This document shows, piece after piece, positions 10,826 to 21,873 of a DNA stretch of 64,000 bases. The notes beneath the pieces are model-generated. The model was not told where the DNA came from and ran no database searches. It worked only from the letters and a program-made list of their open reading frames with translations. The stretch lies in contig JANZKI010000033.1 of assembly GCA_029224185.1 (NCBI GenBank), forward strand, positions 744,001 through 808,000. Reading direction: 5' to 3'. Made by a program: the position numbers and the translations under genes. The DNA comes from Karalla daura. Taxonomy: Eukaryota; Chordata; Actinopteri; Chaetodontiformes; Leiognathidae. Each line of letters starts with the position of its first letter. Positions within the stretch are counted from its first letter, which is position 1.

Positions 10826-11595
10826 TCAAATGCATTTTCTCAGTTTCGCGTTCGCAGTTCTACAAAAAGGCTCAACTTGGCTGTCGGAACCCACATGACA
10901 GGCATTTTGCTGCGCAGTTGTGGCCAACATGATGCATGTGGTAGAAAGAGCTTCTGAAATGCATTTTCCTAAAGTTTCACGCTCGTAGTTCTGTGAAACG
11001 GCCGAAATCGGCGTGGTGAACACAATACAGGCAATTTGCTGTATAGCAGGGGCCAACTGCCGAATCTTGCAGCAAAAGCTTCTCAAATGCATTTTCTCAG
11101 TTTCGCGTTCGCAGTTCTACAAAAAGGCTCAACTTGGCTGTCGGAACCCACATGACAGGCATTTTGCTGTGCAGTTGTGGCCAACATGATGCATGTGGTA
11201 GAAGAGCTTCTGAAATGCATTTTCCTACAGTTTCACGCTCGTAGCTCTGTGAAACGGCCGAAATCGGCGTGGTGAACACAATACAGGCAATTTGCTGTAT
11301 AGCAGGGGCCAACTGCTGAATCTTGCAGCAAAAGCTTCTCAAATGCATTTTCTCAGTTTCGCGTTCGCAGTTCTACAAAAAGGCTCAACTTGGCTGTCGG
11401 AACCCACATGACAGGCATTTTGCTGTGCAGTTGTGGCCAACATGATGCATGTGGTAGAAAGAGCTTCTGAAATGCATTTTCCTACAGTTTCACGCTCGTA
11501 GTTCTGTGAAACGGCCGAAATCGGCGTAGTGAACACCATACAGGCAATTTGCTGTATAGCAGGGGCCAACTGCTGAATCTTGCAGCAAAAGCTTC
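10826..11595. repeat. partial second copy r-a-b
   Basis: Three monomers repeat 9285-10054, including the 256-bp a-type with cgctcgtagctctg. The following monomer is d rather than i, so the copy stops or has been converted there. Confidence 0.75.
11083..11338. repeat. 256-bp a-type monomer, cgctcg form
   Basis: It has the same form as 9542-9797, 1,541 bp away, in the repeated r-a-b word. Confidence 0.88.
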
Positions 11596-12366
11596 TCAAA
11601 TGCATTTTCTCAGTTTCGCGTTCGCAGTTCTACAAAAAGGCTCAACTTGGCTGTCGGAACCCACATGACAGGCATTTTGCTGTGCAGTTGTGGCCAACAT
11701 GATGCATGTGGTAGAAAGAGCTTCTGAAATGCATTTTCCTAAAGTTTCACGCTCGTAGTTCTGTGAAACGGCCGAAATCGGCGTGGTGAACACAATACAG
11801 GCAATTTGCTGTATAGCAGGGGCCAACTGCTGAATCTTGCAGCAAAAGCTTCTCAAATGCATTTTCTCAGTTTCGCGTTCGCAGTTCTACAAAAAGGCTC
11901 AACTTGGCTGTCGGAACCCACATGACAGGCATTTTGCTGCGCAGTTGTGGCCAACATGATGCATGTGGTAGAAAGAGCTTCTGAAATGCATTTTCCTACA
12001 GTTTCACGCTCGTAGTTCTGTGAAACGGCCGAAATCGGCTTGGTGAACACCATACAGGCAATTTGCTGTATAGTAGGGGCCAACTGCTGAATCTTGCAGC
12101 AAAAGCTTCTCAAATGCATTTTCTCAGTTTTGCGTTCGCAGTTCTACAAAAAGGCTCAACTTGGCTGTCGGAACCCACATGACAGGCATTTTGCTGTGCA
12201 GTTGTGGCCAACATGATGCATGTGGTAGAAAGAGCTTCTGAAATGCATTTTCCTACAGTTTCACGCTCGTAGTTCTGTGAAACGGCCGAAATCGGCTTGG
12301 TGAACACCATACAGGCAATTTGCTGTATAGTAGGGGCCAACTGCTGAATCTTGCAGCAAAAGCTTC

Positions 12367-13394
12367 TCAAATGCATTTTCTCAGTTTCGCGTTCGCAGTT
12401 CTACAAAAAGGCTCAACTTGGCTGTCGGAACCCACATGACAGGCATTTTGCTGCGCAGTTGTGGCCAACATGATGCATGTGGTAGAAAGAGCTTCTGAAA
12501 TGCATTTTCCTAAAGTTTCACGCTCGTAGTTCTGTGAAACGGCCGAAATCGGCGTGGTGAACACAATACAGGCAATTTGCTGTATAGCAGGGGCCAACTG
12601 CCGAATCTTGCAGCAAAAGCTTCTCAAATGCATTTTCTCAGTTTCGCGTTCGCAGTTCTACAAAAAGGCTCAACTTGGCTGTCGGAACCCACATGACAGG
12701 CATTTTGCTGTGCAGTTGTGGCCAACATGATGCATGTGGTAGAAAGAGCTTCTGAAATGCATTTTCCTACAGTTTCACGCTCGTAGTTCTGTGAAACGGC
12801 CGAAATCGGCGTGGTGAACACAATACAGGCAATTTGCTGTATAGCAGGGGCCAACTGCTGAATCTTGCAGCAAAAGCTTCTCAAATGCATTTTCTCAGTT
12901 TTGCGTTCGCAGTTCTACAAAAAGGCTCAACTTGGCTGTCGGAACCCACATGACAGGCATTTTGCTGTGCAGTTGTGGCCAACATGATGCATGTGGTAGA
13001 AAGAGCTTCTGAAATGCATTTTCCTAAAGTTTCACGCTCGTAGTTCTGTGAAATGGCCGAAATCGGCGTGGTGAACACAATACAGGCAATTTGCTGTATA
13101 GCAGGGGCCAACTGCTGAATCTTGCAGCAAAAGCTTCTCAAATGCATTTTCTCAGTTTCGCGTTCGCAGTTCTACAAAAAGGCTCAACTTGGCTGTCGGA
13201 ACCCACATGACAGGCATTTTGCTGTGCAGTTGTGGCCAACATGATGCATGTGGTAGAAAGAGCTTCTGAAATGCATTTTCCTACAGTTTCACGCTCGTAG
13301 TTCTGTGAAACGGCCGAAATCGGCTTGGTGAACACCATACAGGCAATTTGCTGTATAGTAGGGGCCAACTGCTGAATCTTGCAGCAAAAGCTTC
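12367..13394. repeat. 4-monomer unit r-h-i-e, 1,028 bp, copy 1
   Basis: The unit is four monomers in the order r, h, i, e. The i monomer carries ttttgcg, cctaaag and aaatggcc. The same order begins again at 13395 with no gap. Confidence 0.78.
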
Positions 13395-14422
13395 TCAAAT
13401 GCATTTTCTCAGTTTCGCGTTCGCAGTTCTACAAAAAGGCTCAACTTGGCTGTCGGAACCCACATGACAGGCATTTTGCTGCGCAGTTGTGGCCAACATG
13501 ATGCATGTGGTAGAAAGAGCTTCTGAAATGCATTTTCCTAAAGTTTCACGCTCGTAGTTCTGTGAAACGGCCGAAATCGGCGTGGTGAACACAATACAGG
13601 CAATTTGCTGTATAGCAGGGGCCAACTGCCGAATCTTGCAGCAAAAGCTTCTCAAATGCATTTTCTCAGTTTCGCGTTCGCAGTTCTACAAAAAGGCTCA
13701 ACTTGGCTGTCGGAACCCACATGACAGGCATTTTGCTGTGCAGTTGTGGCCAACATGATGCATGTGGTAGAAAGAGCTTCTGAAATGCATTTTCCTACAG
13801 TTTCACGCTCGTAGTTCTGTGAAACGGCCGAAATCGGCGTGGTGAACACAATACAGGCAATTTGCTGTATAGCAGGGGCCAACTGCTGAATCTTGCAGCA
13901 AAAGCTTCTCAAATGCATTTTCTCAGTTTTGCGTTCGCAGTTCTACAAAAAGGCTCAACTTGGCTGTCGGAACCCACATGACAGGCATTTTGCTGTGCAG
14001 TTGTGGCCAACATGATGCATGTGGTAGAAAGAGCTTCTGAAATGCATTTTCCTAAAGTTTCACGCTCGTAGTTCTGTGAAATGGCCGAAATCGGCGTGGT
14101 GAACACAATACAGGCAATTTGCTGTATAGCAGGGGCCAACTGCTGAATCTTGCAGCAAAAGCTTCTCAAATGCATTTTCTCAGTTTCGCGTTCGCAGTTC
14201 TACAAAAAGGCTCAACTTGGCTGTCGGAACCCACATGACAGGCATTTTGCTGTGCAGTTGTGGCCAACATGATGCATGTGGTAGAAAGAGCTTCTGAAAT
14301 GCATTTTCCTACAGTTTCACGCTCGTAGTTCTGTGAAACGGCCGAAATCGGCTTGGTGAACACCATACAGGCAATTTGCTGTATAGTAGGGGCCAACTGC
14401 TGAATCTTGCAGCAAAATCTTC
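13395..14422. repeat. 4-monomer unit r-h-i-j, 1,028 bp, copy 2
   Basis: This is a tandem repeat of 12367-13394. The fourth monomer differs by ending in the j marker aaaatctt, which leads into the j-k-r-Q block. Confidence 0.78.
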
Positions 14423-16478
14423 TCAAATGCATTTTCTCAGTTTCGCGTTCGCAGTTCTACAAAAAGGCTCAACTTGGCTGTCGGAACCCACATGACAGGC
14501 ATTTTGCTGTGCAGTTGTGGCCAACATGATGCATGTGGTAGAAAGAGCTTCTGAAATGCATTTTCCTAAAGTTTCACGCTCGTAGTTCTGTGAAACGGCC
14601 GAAATCGGCTTGGTGAACACCATACAGGCAATTTGCTGTATAGTAGGGGCCAACTGCTGAATCTTGCAGCAAAAGCTTCTCAAATGCATTTTCTCAGTTT
14701 CGCGTTCGCAGTTCTACAAAAAGGCTCAACTTGGCTGTCGGAACCCACATGACAGGCATTTTGCTGCGCAGTTGTGGCCAACATGATGCATGTGGTAGAA
14801 AGAGCTTCTGAAATGCATTTTCCTGCAGTTTCACGCTCGTAGTTCTGTGAAACGGCCGAAATCGGCGTGGTGAACACAATACAGGCAATTTGCTGTATAG
14901 CAGGGGCCAACTGCCGAATCTTGCAGCAAAAGCTTCTCAAATGCATTTTCTCAGTTTCGCGTTCGCAGTTCTACAAAAAGGCTCAACTTGGCTGTCGGAA
15001 TCCACATGACAGGCATTTTGCTGTGCAGTTGTGGCCAACATGATGCATGTGGTAGAAAGAGCTTCTGAAATGCATTTTCCTACAGTTTCACGCTCGTAGT
15101 TCTGTGAAACGGCCGAAATCGGCGTAGTGAACACAATACAGGCAATTTGCTGTATAGCAGGGGCCAACTGCTGAATCTGGCAGCAAAAGCTTCTCAAATG
15201 CATTTTCTCAGTTTCGCGTTCGCAGTTCTACAAAAAGGCTCAACTTGGCTGTCGGAACCCACATGACAGGCATTTTGCTGTGCAGTTGTGGCCAACATGA
15301 TGCATGTGGTAGAAAGAGCTTCTGAAATGCATTTTCCTACAGTTTCACGCTCGTAGTTCTGTGAAACGGCCGAAATCGGCGTGGTGAACACAATACAGGC
15401 AATTTGCTGTATAGCAGGGGCCAACTGCTGAATCTTGCAGCAAAAGCTTCTCAAATGCATTTTCTCAGTTTCGCGTTCGCAGTTCTACAAAAAGGCTCAA
15501 CTTGGCTGTCGGAACCCACATGACAGGCATTTTGCTGTGCAGTTGTGGCCAACATGATGCATGTGGTAGAAAGAGCTTCTGAAATGCATTTTCCTAAAGT
15601 TTCACGCTCGTAGTTCTGTGAAACGGCCGAAATCGGCGTGGTGAACACAATACAGGCAATTTGCTGTATAGCAGGGGCCAACTGCTGAATCTTGCAGCAA
15701 AAGCTTCTCAAATGCATTTTCTCAGTTTCGCGTTCGCAGTTCTACAAAAAGGCTCAACTTGGCTGTCGGAACCCACATGACAGGCATTTTGCTGTGCAGT
15801 TGTGGCCAACATGATGCATGTGGTAGAAAGAGCTTCTGAAATGCATTTTCCTAAAGTTTCACGCTCGTAGTTCTGTGAAACGGCCGAAATCGGCGTGGTG
15901 AACACAATACAGGCAATTTGCTGTATAGCAGGGGCCAACTGCTGAATCTTGCAGCAAAAGCTTCTCAAATGCATTTTCTCAGTTTCGCGTTCGCAGTTCT
16001 ACTAAAAGGCTCAACTTGGCTGTCGGAACCCACATGACAGGCATTTTGCTGTGCAGTTGTGGCCAACATGATGCATGTGGTAGAAAGAGCTTCTGAAATG
16101 CATTTTCCTACAGTTTCACGCTCGTAGTTCTGTGAAACGGCCGAAATCGGCGTGGTGAACACAATACAAGCAATTTGCTGTATAGCAGGGGCCAACTGCC
16201 GAATCTTGCAGCAAAAGCTTCTCAAATGCATTTTCTCAGTTTCGCGTTCGCAGTTCTACAAAAAGGCTCAACTTGGCTGTCGGAACCCACATGACAGGCA
16301 TTTTGCTGTGCAGTTGTGGCCAACATGATGCATGTGGTAGAAAGAGCTTCTGAAATGCATTTTCCTACAGTTTCACGCTCGTAGTTCTGTGAAACGGCCG
16401 AAATCGGCGTGGTGAACACAATACAGGCAATTTGCTGTATAGCAGGGGCCAACTGCTGAATCTTGCAGCAAAAGCTTC
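14166..16478. repeat. 9-monomer block j-k-r-Q-h-d-d-R'-h, dispersed copy
   Basis: The last six monomers (14937-16478) repeat 37-1578, and the first six (14166-15707) repeat the order j-k-r-Q-h-d at 1835-3376. Differences seen include T at 15001 (ggaatcc), A in caagcaat near 16169, and cctgcag in the r-type monomer near 14822. The block joins two arrangements that are separate at the left end of the window, so at least two duplication or rearrangement events are needed. Confidence 0.8.
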
Positions 16479-17249
16479 TCAAATGCATTTTCTCAGTTTC
16501 GCGTTCGCAGTTCTACAAAAAGGCTCAACTTGGCTGTCGGAACCCACATGACAGGCATTTTGCTGTGCAGTTGTGGCCAACATGATGCATGTGGTAGAAA
16601 GAGCTTCTGAAATGCATTTTCCTAAAGTTTCACGCTCGTAGTTCTGTGAAACGGCCGAAATCGGCGTGGTGAACACAATACAGGCAATTTGCTGTATAGC
16701 AGGGGCCAACTGCCGAATCTTGCAGCAAAAGCTTCTCAAATGCATTTTCTCAGTTTCGCGTTCGCAGTTCTACAAAAAGGCTCAACTTGGCTGTCGGAAC
16801 CCACATGACAGGCATTTTGCTGTGCAGTTGTGGCCAACATGATGCATGTGGTAGAAAGAGCTTCTGAAATGCATTTTCCTACAGTTTCACGCTCGTAGTT
16901 CTGTGAAACGGCCGAAATCGGCTTGGTGAACACCATACAGGCAATTTGCTGTATAGTAGGGGCCAACTGCTGAATCTTGCAGCAAAAGCTTCTCAAATGC
17001 ATTTTCTCAGTTTCGCGTTCGCAGTTCTACAAAAAGGCTCAACTTGGCTGTCGGAACCCACATGACAGGCATTTTGCTGCGCAGTTGTGGCCAACATGAT
17101 GCATGTGGTAGAAAGAGCTTCTGAAATGCATTTTCCTACAGTTTCACGCTCGTAGTTCTGTGAAACGGCCGAAATCGGCTTGGTGAACACCATACAGGCA
17201 ATTTGCTGTATAGTAGGGGCCAACTGCTGAATCTTGCAGCAAAAGCTTC

Positions 17250-17506
17250 TCAAATGCATTTTCTCAGTTTTGCGTTCGCAGTTCTACAAAAAGGCTCAAC
17301 TTGGCTGTCGGAACCCACATGACAGGCATTTTGCTGTGCAGTTGTGGCCAACATGATGCATGTGGTAGAAAGAGCTTCTGAAATGCATTTTCCTACAGTT
17401 TCACGCTCGTAGTTCTGTGAAACGGCCGAAATCGGCGTGGTGAACACAATACAGGCAATTTGCTGTATAGCAGGGGCCAACTGCCGAATCTTGCAGCAAA
17501 AGCTTC
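17250..17506. repeat. hybrid g/r monomer
   Basis: The left part has g-type ttttgcg and cctacag, while the right part has r-type gcgtgg, acaat, agcagg and ctgccga. In the 16-mer HOR the order is e-f-g-r-a; here it is e-f-[g/r]-a. This is what a crossover between adjacent g and r monomers that removes one monomer would leave. Confidence 0.72.
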
Positions 17507-17762
17507 TCAAATGCATTTTCTCAGTTTCGCGTTCGCAGTTCTACAAAAAGGCTCAACTTGGCTGTCGGAACCCACATGACAGGCATTTTGCTGTGCAGTT
17601 GTGGCCAACATGATGCATGTGGTAGAAGAGCTTCTGAAATGCATTTTCCTACAGTTTCACGCTTGTAGCTCTGTGAAACGGCCGAAATCGGCGTGGTGAA
17701 CACAATACAGGCAATTTGCTGTATAGCAGGGGCCAACTGCTGAATCTTGCAGCAAAAGCTTC
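17507..17762. repeat. 256-bp a-type monomer opening 16-mer copy 1
   Basis: It has the gtagaagag deletion, cgcttg and tagctctg. It is followed by the cataacag b-type. Confidence 0.9.
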
Positions 17763-18019
17763 TCAAATGCATTTTCTCAGTTTCGCGTTCGCAGTTCTAC
17801 AAAAAGGCTCAACTTGGCTGTCGGAACCCACATAACAGGCATTTTGCTGTGCAGTTGTGGCCAACATGATGCATGTGGTAGAAAGAGCTTCTGAAATGCA
17901 TTTTCCTACAGTTTCACGCTCGTAGTTCTGTGAAACGGCCGAAATCGGCGTAGTGAACACCATACAGGCAATTTGCTGTATAGCAGGGGCCAACTGCTGA
18001 ATCTTGCAGCAAAAGCTTC

Positions 18020-19304
18020 TCAAATGCATTTTCTCAGTTTCGCGTTCGCAGTTCTACAAAAAGGCTCAACTTGGCTGTCGGAACCCACATGACAGGCATT
18101 TTGCTGTGCAGTTGTGGCCAACATGATGCATGTGGTAGAAAGAGCTTCTGAAATGCATTTTCCTACAGTTTCACGCTCGTAGTTCTGTGAAACGGCTGAA
18201 ATCGGCGTAGTGAACACAATACAGGCAATTTGCTGTATAGCAGGGGCCAACTGCTGCATCTTGCAGCAAAAGCTTCTCAAATGCATTTTCTCAGTTTCGC
18301 GTTCGCAGTTCTACAAAAAGGCTCAACTTGGCTGTCGGAACCCACATGACAGGCATTTTGCTGTGCAGTTGTGGCCAACATGATGCATGTGGTAGAAAGA
18401 GCTTCTGAAATGCATTTTCCTAAAGTTTCACGCTCGTAGTTCTGTGAAACGGCCGAAATCGGCGTGGTGAACACAATACAGGCAATTTGCTGTATAGCAG
18501 GGGCCAACTGCTGAATCTTGCAGCAAAAGCTTCTCAAATGCATTTTCTCAGTTTCGCGTTCGCAGTTCTACAAAAAGGCTCAACTTGGCTGTCGGAACCC
18601 ACATGACAGGCATTTTGCTGTGCAGTTGTGGCCAACATGATGCATGTGGTAGAAAGAGCTTCTGAAATGCATTTTCCTACAGTTTCACGCTCGTAGTTCT
18701 GTGAAACGGCCGAAATCGGCTTGGTGAACACCATACAGGCAATTTGCTGTATAGTAGGGGCCAACTGCTGAATCTTGCAGCAAAAGCTTCTCAAATGCAT
18801 TTTCTCAGTTTCGCGTTCGCAGTTCTACAAAAAGGCTCAACTTGGCTGTCGGAACCCACATGACAGGCATTTTGCTGCGCAGTTGTGGCCAACATGATGC
18901 ATGTGGTAGAAAGAGCTTCTGAAATGCATTTTCCTACAGTTTCACGCTCGTAGTTCTGTGAAACGGCCGAAATCGGCTTGGTGAACACCATACAGGCAAT
19001 TTGCTGTATAGTAGGGGCCAACTGCTGAATCTTGCAGCAAAAGCTTCTCAAATGCATTTTCTCAGTTTTGCGTTCGCAGTTCTACAAAAAGGCTCAACTT
19101 GGCTGTCGGAACCCACATGACAGGCATTTTGCTGTGCAGTTGTGGCCAACATGATGCATGTGGTAGAAAGAGCTTCTGAAATGCATTTTCCTACAGTTTC
19201 ACGCTCGTAGTTCTGTGAAACGGCCGAAATCGGCTTGGTGAACACCATACAGGCAATTTGCTGTATAGTAGGGGCCAACTGCTGAATCTTGCAGCAAAAG
19301 CTTC
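18020..19304. repeat. c-d-e-f-g five-monomer word, first occurrence in the 16-mer
   Basis: Five monomers recur at 20076-21360, 2,056 bp (eight monomers) to the right within the same HOR. The second occurrence differs by gtcagaa in its d monomer. The 16-mer therefore contains an internal partial duplication of an earlier, shorter HOR. Confidence 0.8.
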
Positions 19305-20075
19305 TCAAATGCATTTTCTCAGTTTCGCGTTCGCAGTTCTACAAAAAGGCTCAACTTGGCTGTCGGAACCCACATGACAGGCATTTTGCTGTGCAGTTGT
19401 GGCCAACATGATGCATGTGGTAGAAAGAGCTTCTGAAATGCATTTTCCTACAGTTTCACGCTCGTAGTTCTGTGAAACGGCCGAAATCGGCGTGGTGAAC
19501 ACAATACAGGCAATTTGCTGTATAGCAGGGGCCAACTGCTGAATCTTGCAGCAAAAGCTTCTCAAATGCATTTTCTCAGTTTTGCGTTCGCAGTTCTACA
19601 AAAAGGCTCAACTTGGCTGTCGGAACCCACATGACAGGCATTTTGCTGTGCAGTTGTGGCCAACATGATGCATGTGGTAGAAAGAGCTTCTGAAATGCAT
19701 TTTCCTAAAGTTTCACGCTCGTAGTTCTGTGAAATGGCCGAAATCGGCGTGGTGAACACAATACAGGCAATTTGCTGTATAGCAGGGGCCAACTGCTGAA
19801 TCTTGCAGCAAAAGCTTCTCAAATGCATTTTCTCAGTTTCGCGTTCGCAGTTCTACAAAAAGGCTCAACTTGGCTGTCGGAACCCACATGACAGGCATTT
19901 TGCTGTGCAGTTGTGGCCAACATGATGCATGTGGTAGAAAGAGCTTCTGAAATGCATTTTCCTACAGTTTCACGCTCGTAGTTCTGTGAAACGGCCGAAA
20001 TCGGCTTGGTGAACACCATGCAGGCAATTTGCTGTATAGTAGGGGCCAACTGCTGAATCTTGCAGCAAAATCTTC

Positions 20076-21360
20076 TCAAATGCATTTTCTCAGTTTCGCG
20101 TTCGCAGTTCTACAAAAAGGCTCAACTTGGCTGTCGGAACCCACATGACAGGCATTTTGCTGTGCAGTTGTGGCCAACATGATGCATGTGGTAGAAAGAG
20201 CTTCTGAAATGCATTTTCCTACAGTTTCACGCTCGTAGTTCTGTGAAACGGCTGAAATCGGCGTAGTGAACACAATACAGGCAATTTGCTGTATAGCAGG
20301 GGCCAACTGCTGCATCTTGCAGCAAAAGCTTCTCAAATGCATTTTCTCAGTTTCGCGTTCGCAGTTCTACAAAAAGGCTCAACTTGGCTGTCAGAACCCA
20401 CATGACAGGCATTTTGCTGTGCAGTTGTGGCCAACATGATGCATGTGGTAGAAAGAGCTTCTGAAATGCATTTTCCTAAAGTTTCACGCTCGTAGTTCTG
20501 TGAAACGGCCGAAATCGGCGTGGTGAACACAATACAGGCAATTTGCTGTATAGCAGGGGCCAACTGCTGAATCTTGCAGCAAAAGCTTCTCAAATGCATT
20601 TTCTCAGTTTCGCGTTCGCAGTTCTACAAAAAGGCTCAACTTGGCTGTCGGAACCCACATGACAGGCATTTTGCTGTGCAGTTGTGGCCAACATGATGCA
20701 TGTGGTAGAAAGAGCTTCTGAAATGCATTTTCCTACAGTTTCACGCTCGTAGTTCTGTGAAACGGCCGAAATCGGCTTGGTGAACACCATACAGGCAATT
20801 TGCTGTATAGTAGGGGCCAACTGCTGAATCTTGCAGCAAAAGCTTCTCAAATGCATTTTCTCAGTTTCGCGTTCGCAGTTCTACAAAAAGGCTCAACTTG
20901 GCTGTCGGAACCCACATGACAGGCATTTTGCTGCGCAGTTGTGGCCAACATGATGCATGTGGTAGAAAGAGCTTCTGAAATGCATTTTCCTACAGTTTCA
21001 CGCTCGTAGTTCTGTGAAACGGCCGAAATCGGCTTGGTGAACACCATACAGGCAATTTGCTGTATAGTAGGGGCCAACTGCTGAATCTTGCAGCAAAAGC
21101 TTCTCAAATGCATTTTCTCAGTTTTGCGTTCGCAGTTCTACAAAAAGGCTCAACTTGGCTGTCGGAACCCACATGACAGGCATTTTGCTGTGCAGTTGTG
21201 GCCAACATGATGCATGTGGTAGAAAGAGCTTCTGAAATGCATTTTCCTACAGTTTCACGCTCGTAGTTCTGTGAAACGGCCGAAATCGGCTTGGTGAACA
21301 CCATACAGGCAATTTGCTGTATAGTAGGGGCCAACTGCTGAATCTTGCAGCAAAAGCTTC
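20076..21360. repeat. c-d-e-f-g five-monomer word, second occurrence in the 16-mer
   Basis: This repeats 18020-19304 with the extra marker A at 20393. It is followed by r, whereas the first occurrence is followed by h-i-j. Confidence 0.8.
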
Positions 21361-21617
21361 TCAAATGCATTTTCTCAGTTTCGCGTTCGCAGTTCTACAA
21401 AAAGGCTCAACTTGGCTGTCGGAACCCACATGACAGGCATTTTGCTGCGCAGTTGTGGCCAACATGATGCATGTGGTAGAAAGAGCTTCTGAAATGCATT
21501 TTCCTAAAGTTTCACGCTCGTAGTTCTGTGAAACGGCCGAAATCGGCGTGGTGAACACAATACAGGCAATTTGCTGTATAGCAGGGGCCAACTGCCGAAT
21601 CTTGCAGCAAAAGCTTC

Positions 21618-21873
21618 TCAAATGCATTTTCTCAGTTTCGCGTTCGCAGTTCTACAAAAAGGCTCAACTTGGCTGTCGGAACCCACATGACAGGCATTTT
21701 GCTGTGCAGTTGTGGCCAACATGATGCATGTGGTAGAAGAGCTTCTGAAATGCATTTTCCTACAGTTTCACGCTTGTAGCTCTGTGAAACGGCCGAAATC
21801 GGCGTGGTGAACACAATACAGGCAATTTGCTGTATAGCAGGGGCCAACTGCTGAATCTTGCAGCAAAAGCTTC
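21618..21873. repeat. 256-bp a-type monomer opening 16-mer copy 2
   Basis: It has the same markers as 17507-17762, exactly 4,111 bp to the right. Confidence 0.9.

Larger units (their letters stand above)
1..17506. repeat. Region I: irregular mosaic of monomer types
   Basis: About 68 monomers use mostly the same variants as the 16-mer HOR to the right, but in no single regular order. From 37 the order is approximately Q-h-d-d-R'-h-a-j-k-r-Q-h-d-e-f and so on (R' = ctgccga with ctactaaaag). Recurring short words are r-a-b, j-k-r and r-h-i. Several partial segmental duplications (listed separately) overlap within it. This looks like an older or repeatedly rearranged flank of the regular HOR block; that reading is inference. 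Confidence 0.75.
17507..21617. repeat. 16-monomer HOR, 4,111 bp, copy 1
   Basis: The order is a-b-c-d-e-f-g-h-i-j-c-d-e-f-g-r. One monomer is 256 bp, giving 16x257-1 = 4,111. Diagnostic sites are cataacag in b (near 17834), ggctga with ctgcatc in both c monomers, aaatggcc in i, aaaatctt in j, and gtcagaa (A at 20393) in the second d only. All of these recur in order one unit later. Confidence 0.92.
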
